Assembly: GCA_030631915.1 (NCBI GenBank)
Contig: DAOVKF010000101.1
Coordinates: 1 to 5,498 of the forward strand
Source: Candidatus Omnitrophota bacterium
Lineage (GTDB): Bacteria; Omnitrophota; Gorgyraeia; Tantalellales; Tantalellaceae
Direction: 5' to 3'
DNA length: 5,498 nucleotides
Numbering within the stretch: position 1 is the stretch's first letter; each line of letters opens with the position of its first letter. The translations under genes were made by a program, and so were the position numbers. Under the pieces are notes generated by a model. The model made no database searches. It was not told where the DNA came from and saw only the letters and a program-made list of their open reading frames with translations. Below are positions 1 through 5,138 of this stretch, piece by piece.

Positions 1-284
1 AAAATCCAGACAGAGCCTTTTTAGCCAGGGTAGACCCGATAGAACTCCAGCAGGTAAAAGGGGCAGCAAACCAGTTGAACGCCATCGAGATCACCAGGAT
101 GCTCTCTATAACGGTAGAATTAGCGCTGGGGAGAATCGGAAAGGTTAAAGAACTGACCAATCTTGAGATAGTATATGATGAGACCCTAAGGAACATTATT
201 TTATTTCCAAAGGCGGCCCCCGTTGAATACAGGGAGCTTATGGAACAGAATGAAAGAAAAGCGCTTGCCCTGAAATCCGCATAA
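1..284 (+). CDS. C-terminal end of an unidentified protein (5' truncated)
   Basis: An open frame enters from the left edge (codons in phase from position 3) and stops at TAA 282-284, giving 93 visible residues. No in-frame stop occurs before that, so the gene begins outside the window. The TTG at 75 is only an internal Leu codon and not a convincing start, since no ribosome-binding site precedes it. The visible part is mixed hydrophobic and charged and probably mostly helical, with a segment reading IEITRMLSITVELALGRI near the middle and a charged Lys/Glu-rich tail. There is no signal peptide, membrane segment or cysteine motif. The helical pattern faintly recalls the collar domain of DNA polymerase III clamp-loader subunits (DnaX/HolB type), but no diagnostic motif is visible and I do not assign a family. 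It is separated from the next gene by 233 nt and is probably a different transcription unit. Confidence 0.65.
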   Translation, partial: NPDRAFLARVDPIELQQVKGAANQLNAIEITRMLSITVELALGRIGKVKELTNLEIVYDETLRNIILFPKAAPVEYRELMEQNERKALALKSA

Positions 285-389
285 AACATCTTTATAACTG
301 CACCACGGATAATCCTCAGCATTCAGCCTGTTTATTCGTATTAACCCTTCTGGGCTTATGAATTCTTGTCAAAGGTCTATTGTTTTCCA

Positions 390-418
390 TCGACATATAA
401 AACAAAAAATTATAGAAT
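390..418 (+). promoter_or_regulatory. Candidate sigma70-type promoter for the superoxide reductase operon
   Basis: TCGACA (390-395, five of six matches to TTGACA) and TAGAAT (413-418, five of six matches to TATAAT) are separated by exactly 17 bases, inside the most A/T-rich stretch of the 285-517 intergenic region. Transcription would begin near 425 and leave a leader of about 90 nt before the ATG at 518. The overlapping TATAGA at 411-416 is an alternative -10. I saw no clear terminator after the stop codon at 284 and no riboswitch I recognise in the rest of the region. This is pattern matching only; the host's sigma factor preferences are unknown. Confidence 0.45.
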
Positions 419-517
419 ATATCTGACAAGGGAATGCATCGGACTGTAACCGTTGCCTGTTTGCGACGCTGGTGCCGGAGGCGGGAAAAATAATCTGACG
501 ATAAAAAGGGGAGTATC

Positions 518-946
518 ATGACTCAGCTCAGGGAACTTTATCGGTGTGAAATATGTAATAATGTAGTCGAGGTGGCACATGAAGGCGCGCCGGCGCTTGT
601 ATGCTGCGGGCAGGCCATGACAAAACTGGATGCAAAGACCGAAGACGAGGGCCGGGAAAAACATGTCCCCGTGGCAGAGGAAGAGGATGCGTGTCCTTGC
701 GGCCGCGGTCCGGTTGTGAGGCAGATAGGCGTGAAGGTAAAGGTCGGCAGCGTTGAGCATCCCATGGAGGAAAAGCATTATATAAAGTTTATCGAGGTCC
801 TGACAAAGGATAAAGTGCTCAGGGCGGAACTGGCCCCGGGTGACAGGCCCGAAGCCCACTTCTGGGTCGCCAAAGATGACATGATCGAGGTTAGAGAGTT
901 TTGTACGGTGCATATGCTGTGGAAGAGTCAGGAAAGTCAACAATAA
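518..946 (+). CDS. dfx: Desulfoferrodoxin / superoxide reductase (2Fe type)
   Basis: This cytoplasmic enzyme reduces superoxide to hydrogen peroxide without making oxygen. It has 142 residues. The N-terminal desulforedoxin domain (about 1-37) carries C10-x2-C13 and the adjacent pair C29-C30, the Fe(Cys)4 centre. The C-terminal SOR domain has the E47-K48-H49 signature, H81 (in VEHPM), H87 (in EKHYI), and C129 and H132 (in FCTVH), which together supply the Fe(His)4Cys site. The start is fixed by AAGGGGAG (506-513) just before ATG 518 and by the canonical N-terminus. Oddity: between H49 and H81 there are 32 residues where I recall about 20 in well-known members; the extra stretch contains C59-P-C61. 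The gene heads the likely operon and rubrerythrin follows after 14 nt. The family call is secure; the role of the insertion is unknown. Confidence 0.96.
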   Translation: MTQLRELYRCEICNNVVEVAHEGAPALVCCGQAMTKLDAKTEDEGREKHVPVAEEEDACPCGRGPVVRQIGVKVKVGSVEHPMEEKHYIKFIEVLTKDKVLRAELAPGDRPEAHFWVAKDDMIEVREFCTVHMLWKSQESQQ

Positions 947-952
947 GGAGGT
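945..952 (+). promoter_or_regulatory. Ribosome-binding site that sets the rubrerythrin start
   Basis: AAGGAGGT is a near-perfect anti-16S match. It overlaps the last two bases of the superoxide reductase stop codon (944-946) and lies 8 nt before ATG 961. This selects 961 as the start rather than the in-frame TTG at 901, which would overlap the upstream gene by 46 nt. The arrangement suggests translational coupling of the two genes. Confidence 0.85.
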
Positions 953-960
953 ATTTTATC

Positions 961-1536
961 ATGGCGGACGTAAAAGGGACAAAAACAGAAAAGAACCTTC
1001 TGGCGTCTTTTGCTGGTGAATCGCAGGCAAGGAACCGGTATACGTATTTCGCCGGCGCGGCGAAAAAGGCCGGCTACGAGCAGATAGCGGCGATATTTCT
1101 TGAGACCGCTGATAACGAGAAAGAACACGCCAAAAGGTTTTTCAAGCTTCTGGAAGGCGGGGACCTGGAGATCACGGCTTCTTACCCGGCCGGCGTTATC
1201 GGTGATACCGCGGAAAACCTCGAAGCCGCCGCTACGGGAGAAAATCTCGAATGGACAAAGCTCTATAAGGAAGCGGAAGAAACGGCCCGGCAGGAGGGCT
1301 TTGAGGAAATAGCCGTTCAGTTCAAGGAGATAGCCGAAGTGGAAGAGCAGCATGAGAAACGCTATCGCGCGCTGCTTGCCGGCATCAAAGGGGGGAAGAT
1401 ATTTAAAAAGGACACTGTTGTAAAATGGAAATGCCGTAATTGCGGTTATGTTCACGAAGGCAAGGAGGCCCCTGAAAAATGCCCTGCTTGCGCGCATCCA
1501 CAGGCGTACTACGAACTGCTTTGCGAGAATTATTGA
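961..1536 (+). CDS. rbr: Rubrerythrin
   Basis: Rubrerythrin is a cytoplasmic non-haem di-iron peroxidase that reduces hydrogen peroxide to water in anaerobes. The protein has 191 residues, the length of the classical Desulfovibrio type. The ferritin-like four-helix domain (about 1-145) has the expected di-iron ligands: E20 in FAGESQARNRY, E53 and H56 in DNEKEH, E94 and E97 in GENLEW, and E128 and H131 in VEEQH. A C-terminal rubredoxin domain (about 152-191) holds C158-x2-C161 and C174-x2-C177 for the Fe(Cys)4 electron-entry site. The start at 961 is supported by a strong Shine-Dalgarno site. Placed directly after the superoxide reductase, it would remove the peroxide that enzyme makes. The domain order is the normal one and no key residue is missing. 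Confidence 0.97.
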   Translation: MADVKGTKTEKNLLASFAGESQARNRYTYFAGAAKKAGYEQIAAIFLETADNEKEHAKRFFKLLEGGDLEITASYPAGVIGDTAENLEAAATGENLEWTKLYKEAEETARQEGFEEIAVQFKEIAEVEEQHEKRYRALLAGIKGGKIFKKDTVVKWKCRNCGYVHEGKEAPEKCPACAHPQAYYELLCENY

Positions 1537-1559
1537 CCGGTGATCCGGTGATCTGTGAT
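1537..1559 (+). repeat. Short tandem repeat (8-bp unit, about three copies) between rbr and the next gene
   Basis: CCGGTGAT occurs twice in direct succession (1537-1544, 1545-1552) and is followed by a degenerate third copy, CTGTGAT (1553-1559). The repeat starts immediately after the rubrerythrin stop codon and fills most of the 28-nt gap before ATG 1565. Each full copy contains GGTGA, a weak Shine-Dalgarno-like string, and no other ribosome-binding site is visible before 1565. It may simply be replication slippage. Confidence 0.7.
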
Positions 1560-1564
1560 TTACC

Positions 1565-2137
1565 ATGAAAGTACTCGGAATAAATGGCAGTCCGCGTCAG
1601 GGAGGAAACACCGATATCCTGCTTGAGAAGGCTCTGGCGGGAGCCCGGTCGGCCGGCGCGGAAACAGAGTCGATCGTCCTGAACGGTCTTAATATCTCAC
1701 CTGTTCAGGAAAAAGAATACGAAAATGTCAATAATGAAGGTTTTTCCGTTGTTGACGATGACATCCAACTCGTCTATCGGAAAATAAGCGGATCCGATGC
1801 CCTGGTCCTGGCCTCGCCCATATTCTTTGGCAGCCTTTCCGCTCAGGTCAAAATAATGATAGACCGTTTTCAGTGTGTATGGGTGGCGAAGAACGTATTG
1901 CATAAAGACGTGTTCCCCAGAAGGTTAAGAGGCGCGTTCCTCTGTGTCGAAGCCACCGCAAGGGCTGACTTTTTCGAGAATGCCAGGTCGATCGTCCGGA
2001 ATTTCTTTGCGATCATAAACGCGGGTTATTATGGAGAGGTTTTTTGTCCGGATGTCGAAAAAAAAGGGGAGATATCACGGCATGCGGAATCGCTGGAAAA
2101 AGCATTTGAACTGGGGATAAAAATAACTTCCGGATAA
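1565..2137 (+). CDS. Flavodoxin-fold NAD(P)H-dependent FMN reductase family protein
   Basis: This 190-residue protein has the N-terminus of the NADPH-dependent FMN reductase / iron-sulfur flavoprotein superfamily: a first beta strand (KVLGING) followed by the FMN phosphate-binding loop S9-PRQGGN-T16. The segment SPIFFGSLSAQVKIMIDR (84-101) is the second conserved flavin-site block of the family. It probably binds FMN and carries out two-electron or redox-partner chemistry in the cytoplasm; the substrate cannot be read from sequence. Many relatives carry a cysteine cluster after an N-x-x-P motif. Here the corresponding stretch (about 46-66, from NISPVQEKEY to VVDDD) has no cysteine, so an Isf-type 4Fe-4S cluster is unlikely. 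C104, C127 and C161 are scattered and form no motif. The start is supported by the family N-terminus, although no good ribosome-binding site precedes it. Its position between peroxide-defence genes suggests electron supply or quinone/flavin detoxification (inference). Confidence 0.88.
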   Translation: MKVLGINGSPRQGGNTDILLEKALAGARSAGAETESIVLNGLNISPVQEKEYENVNNEGFSVVDDDIQLVYRKISGSDALVLASPIFFGSLSAQVKIMIDRFQCVWVAKNVLHKDVFPRRLRGAFLCVEATARADFFENARSIVRNFFAIINAGYYGEVFCPDVEKKGEISRHAESLEKAFELGIKITSG

Positions 2138-2191
2138 AAAGGCCGGCCAGGCCCATGATAAGAACCCGAAAAAAAACAGTTAAGCCGGATA

Positions 2192-2227
2192 CGCGGCGGC
2201 GGGATAAGACACACGGGGATCGCCGCG
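2192..2227. repeat. Inverted repeat upstream of the glycosylase start
   Basis: CGCGGCG (2192-2198) and CGCCGCG (2221-2227) are perfect 7-bp complements separated by 22 nt. No run of T follows, so it is not an intrinsic terminator. If translation begins at 2248, it lies in the leader and could fold in RNA or serve as a protein site. If translation begins at 2155, it is inside the coding region, and the repeat may only reflect CGG/CGC arginine codons. Confidence 0.4.
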
Positions 2228-2247
2228 GGGCCTGTCAGGTGCGCGCT

Positions 2248-2880
2248 ATGATCCGGGACCTGATCTCAGACTATAATAAAAAGAAACACAGGATAAAGAG
2301 AAGGTTAAAAGAGTTCAAGACGGTCTGGGATCAGCCAGATAAAAGGGTTTTCAGCGAGCTCTGCTTCTGCATATGCACCCCTCAGTCAAGGGCCCTTTAC
2401 TGCGACAAAGCCGTTTCAGGCCTTGAAAGGAGCGGTATGCTTTTTAAGGGCGGCGTGCGCCGGATAAAAGCCGGGTTAAGGGCTGTCCGTTTTCCCGCGA
2501 ATAAGGCGGGATACATCGTGAAAGCGCGGAAGCTTTTTACGGCGGATGGAAGTATCAGGGTGAAGGACAGGATAGACGCGGGTAACATCGCGGGGACGCG
2601 TCAGTGGCTTGTCCAAAATGTCACGGGCATAGGGTTCAAGGAAGCGAGCCACTTCCTGAGGAATATAGGTTTCGGGAAAGACCTGGCCATACTCGATGTC
2701 CATGTGCTGAGGAATATGGTGAAATACGGGATCATTCAGGAAGTGCCGAAGAACATATCGGGATCAAGGTACATATTGCTGGAAGACAAGCTGAGGCAGT
2801 TTTCCGGGAAGGCAAAGATCCCCATGGAAGAGCTGGATCTCCTGTTCTGGTCCGCCGCGACCGGGGAGATATTCAAATAA
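2248..2880 (+). CDS. Ogg2-type N-glycosylase/DNA lyase (8-oxoguanine DNA glycosylase)
   Basis: This helix-hairpin-helix GPD superfamily enzyme removes 8-oxoguanine from DNA and cleaves the abasic site. From ATG 2248 it has 210 residues, close to archaeal Ogg2 proteins (about 207). The hairpin motif VTGIGFKEASHFLRNIG (125-141) contains the catalytic lysine K131, and AILDVHVLR contains the catalytic aspartate D150. The family signature IKAGLRAVRFPANKAGYIVKAR-type segment lies near 73-94. The protein ends in TGEIFK; a terminal lysine is a known determinant of 8-oxoguanine versus guanine recognition in Ogg2. There is no four-cysteine iron-sulfur motif, unlike endonuclease III. A longer start at ATG 2155 would add 31 residues, but that stretch is very Arg/Lys-rich and has eight arginines, none encoded by AGG, unlike the gene body. 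AGG at 2237-2239 is a weak ribosome-binding site for 2248. metE starts 12 nt downstream. Confidence 0.9.
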   Translation: MIRDLISDYNKKKHRIKRRLKEFKTVWDQPDKRVFSELCFCICTPQSRALYCDKAVSGLERSGMLFKGGVRRIKAGLRAVRFPANKAGYIVKARKLFTADGSIRVKDRIDAGNIAGTRQWLVQNVTGIGFKEASHFLRNIGFGKDLAILDVHVLRNMVKYGIIQEVPKNISGSRYILLEDKLRQFSGKAKIPMEELDLLFWSAATGEIFK

Positions 2881-2887
2881 AAGGAGG
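2881..2887 (+). promoter_or_regulatory. Ribosome-binding site for the GTG start of metE
   Basis: AAGGAGG lies directly after the glycosylase stop codon (2878-2880) and 5 nt before GTG 2893. It supports the non-ATG start, which also yields the expected MetE N-terminus. The next in-frame ATG (3004) would remove the conserved GFPR-x-G and RE-x-K block. Confidence 0.85.
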
Positions 2888-2892
2888 ATAAG

Positions 2893-5118
2893 GTGGAGAC
2901 ATACGCGTATGGTTTTCCGAGATTAGGCAGAAAAAGGGAGTTCAAGTTCGCGATAGAGGATTACTGGAAGGGGAAGATCGGGGAGGATAAACTTATATCT
3001 TCGATGTCCGGCCTTGAAGAACAGAGGCTTTCAGACTACAGGAAGAACGTCGACGTGTTCCCGAAGGGGGAATTCACCTATTATGACAACATGCTGGATA
3101 CCGCGTTGATGTTTGGAATTTACGCGGTCAAGAACATGGACGGTTATTTTTCCTGCGGCAGGGGGAAAAAGGCGCTTGAGATGAAGAAATATTTTAACAC
3201 CAATTACCATTATCTTGTTCCTGTTATCAAAAAAGATCAAAAGTTCAAAATAGCGTGGAATAAACCTTTAGACTATTTTAATAATTTCAAAGGGAAGGAT
3301 GAAAACCCTGTGGCCATTGTCGGGCCGTTCACTTTTTTAACTTTGAGCAGGGTCGAGGGGGATTTTTACCGGACTTTTTCCAGCCTGTGCAAGGTCTATA
3401 AAAAACTTTTCCTGCAGCTCAAAAAAGCGGGGGTACATGCCGTGCACATGGAGGATCCGGCATTTTGTCTCGATGTTTCCGCAAAGAAGGTAAAAGCGAT
3501 CGTCCGCAACTATAAGAAAATGATATCAGGGGAGCTGGATATCAATCTCATCACCTATTACGACAGCGTGGACTTTCTGAAAGAACTTTATAAGGTTCCG
3601 TTCGCCGCGATAGGCCTTGATTTCGTGTCAAACGAGGATAATCTGAACAGTCTGGAAAAGGTTGGTTTTCCGGAAGGGATGAGGCTTATCTGCGGCGTGG
3701 TGGACGGCCGGGATGTCAGGCGGTCCGATATAGCGGCAAAAGTGCGCCTTCTAAAAAGGATAAAGAAGGCCGCGGGTCTCGACGATGGGAGGGTCTTAGT
3801 ATCTAACAGCGCGCCTCTTTTTCATCTGCCGGTATCCATTGAGAACGAGCCTGGTTTCGGCCCAAGGCACGGGAACATTCTCAGTTTTGCGGCGGAACGG
3901 CTCCATGAACTTGCTCTGACAGTAAAGGCTTACACCGGAGAGACAAAAGAAGCGGCGGCCTGGAGCAAGGCCGTTAAGGGAGTTCGTTCCGCGGGAGAAA
4001 ACAGGGTTTTTGACACGCTTTCCTTAAAAGAAGGCGTTTACGGCAAAAGGAGGAAGATCCACCGGAAAGAGCTTGATCTGCCGCTTTTCCCGACAACGAC
4101 GATAGGAAGTTTTCCCCAGGACCGTGAACTGAGAAAAATGCGGCTCCGGTTCCGTAAGGGAGCGTTATCCAGGGCAAAATATGAAAAGTTCATAGACGGG
4201 AGGATCGAGGCCCTGGTGAGAAAAGAAGAAGAGACAGGTCTTGATGTGCTTGTGCATGGTGAGTTCGAAAGGACGGATATGGTCGAATTCTTCGCGCAGA
4301 AACTGGACGGTTTGATCACAACCGAAAGCGGATGGATCATTTCGTACGGGACGCGGGTTTATAGGCCGCCTATAGTGACAGATGTGATCCGCAGAAAAAG
4401 ATCCCTTACCGCGAGAGAGATAAAATACGCCTCCAGCCTGACGGACAGGCCGGTCAAGGGGATATTTACCGGTCCGGTAACTATCCTGGCATGGAGTTTT
4501 TGTGTCAGGACGGACCCGGTCCATAAAGTCGCGTTTGAGCTGGCCGGGGCGTTGAACGCCGAGGCGAAGGACCTGGTGAAAAAAGGCATAAAGATAATAC
4601 AGGTGGACGAGCCGGCCATCAAGGAGTTCTCCCCGATAAAGGAAAGGAAGAAAAAAGCATATTTCGGCTGGGCGATAAGGAGCTTTAACCTGTGCACAAG
4701 GTTGCCTGAGAACATACAGGTCCACACCCACCTTTGCTATTCGGAATTTTCCGGGATAATCGACTGGATACTCAAGATGAACTTTGATGTTATTACCATC
4801 GAGACGGCGAGGGAAAAGGGGAAGGTGCTGGAGACATTCGCGCGGACCGGATTTAAACGCGATATAGGTCCCGGGCTGTGGGATATCCATTCCGCGCATC
4901 CCGCCGACATTAAGACAATGAAGACCATTCTGGATAAGGGGATAAGTCTTTTTGGAGCGGATCGTATATGGTTAAATCCGGATTGCGGCTTAAAAACAAG
5001 AGAGTGGGGAGAGGTCGAGACCTCATTATCAAGAATAAGCGAAATAGCAAGGAAATACAGAAACAGATACGGGTATCTTTCAAAAGGTACTGCTGGCAGT
5101 CGTTCACATTTTTCTTGA
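2893..5118 (+). CDS. metE: Cobalamin-independent methionine synthase (5-methyltetrahydropteroyltriglutamate--homocysteine methyltransferase)
   Basis: MetE transfers a methyl group from 5-methyl-tetrahydrofolate polyglutamate to homocysteine, the last step of methionine synthesis, in the cytoplasm without B12. It has 741 residues, close to the roughly 753 of E. coli MetE. The N-terminal barrel (about 1-370) starts with GFPRLG and RE-x-K and contains NTNYHYLVP. The catalytic barrel (about 395-730) has the homocysteine-site TTTIGSFPQ (I404 to S406), E457 in LVHGEFER, W534 in TGPVTILAWSF, and D572 in QVDEP. The zinc ligands are all present: H613 and C615 in HTHLCYSEF, E637 in ITIE, and C698 in NPDCGLKTR; the proton-donor histidine is H666 in WDIHS. 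The spacing between these residues equals that of the E. coli enzyme as I recall it. The start is GTG with a strong ribosome-binding site. No B12 or SAM riboswitch precedes it; it appears to be transcribed with the upstream genes. Confidence 0.98.
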   Translation: METYAYGFPRLGRKREFKFAIEDYWKGKIGEDKLISSMSGLEEQRLSDYRKNVDVFPKGEFTYYDNMLDTALMFGIYAVKNMDGYFSCGRGKKALEMKKYFNTNYHYLVPVIKKDQKFKIAWNKPLDYFNNFKGKDENPVAIVGPFTFLTLSRVEGDFYRTFSSLCKVYKKLFLQLKKAGVHAVHMEDPAFCLDVSAKKVKAIVRNYKKMISGELDINLITYYDSVDFLKELYKVPFAAIGLDFVSNEDNLNSLEKVGFPEGMRLICGVVDGRDVRRSDIAAKVRLLKRIKKAAGLDDGRVLVSNSAPLFHLPVSIENEPGFGPRHGNILSFAAERLHELALTVKAYTGETKEAAAWSKAVKGVRSAGENRVFDTLSLKEGVYGKRRKIHRKELDLPLFPTTTIGSFPQDRELRKMRLRFRKGALSRAKYEKFIDGRIEALVRKEEETGLDVLVHGEFERTDMVEFFAQKLDGLITTESGWIISYGTRVYRPPIVTDVIRRKRSLTAREIKYASSLTDRPVKGIFTGPVTILAWSFCVRTDPVHKVAFELAGALNAEAKDLVKKGIKIIQVDEPAIKEFSPIKERKKKAYFGWAIRSFNLCTRLPENIQVHTHLCYSEFSGIIDWILKMNFDVITIETAREKGKVLETFARTGFKRDIGPGLWDIHSAHPADIKTMKTILDKGISLFGADRIWLNPDCGLKTREWGEVETSLSRISEIARKYRNRYGYLSKGTAGSRSHFS

Positions 5119-5138
5119 AAACAATAAAGAAGGAAATA

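Noticed and set aside
285..360. Possible terminator after the first gene
   Set aside because: Short complements such as GGAT/ATCC (308-316) and CCC/GGG (345-354) are too short to form a stable stem, and no T-run follows.
410..424. PerR-box-like A/T palindrome (TTATAGAATATATCT)
   Set aside because: Only about 8 of 14 informative positions match the TTATAAT-n-ATTATAA consensus, as expected by chance in such an A/T-rich stretch; the symmetry is poor.
410..943. Minus-strand open frame of 177 codons
   Set aside because: It is the complement of the superoxide reductase gene and its upstream region, with no plausible protein features.
901..960. Longer rubrerythrin start at TTG 901
   Set aside because: The extension would overlap the superoxide reductase gene and lacks a ribosome-binding site. 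ATG 961 has a near-perfect one and gives the classical 191-residue length.
937..1566. Minus-strand open frame of 209 codons
   Set aside because: It mirrors the rubrerythrin gene almost exactly; the + strand protein has all di-iron and rubredoxin ligands, so the antisense frame is a shadow.
2138..2160. GGCCGGCC palindrome after the flavoprotein gene as a terminator or site
   Set aside because: The 8-bp palindrome has no loop and no T-tract; it is a common GC-rich string and not evidence for a hairpin terminator.
2604..2891. Second + strand frame of 95 codons overlapping the 3' half of the glycosylase
   Set aside because: It overlaps in another frame the conserved HhH-GPD region that carries K131 and D150. 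The product is low-complexity and matches no family.
4165..4899. Minus-strand open frame of 244 codons
   Set aside because: It lies entirely inside metE, whose protein is conserved throughout this span. The antisense product has no recognisable domain and no ribosome-binding site context.
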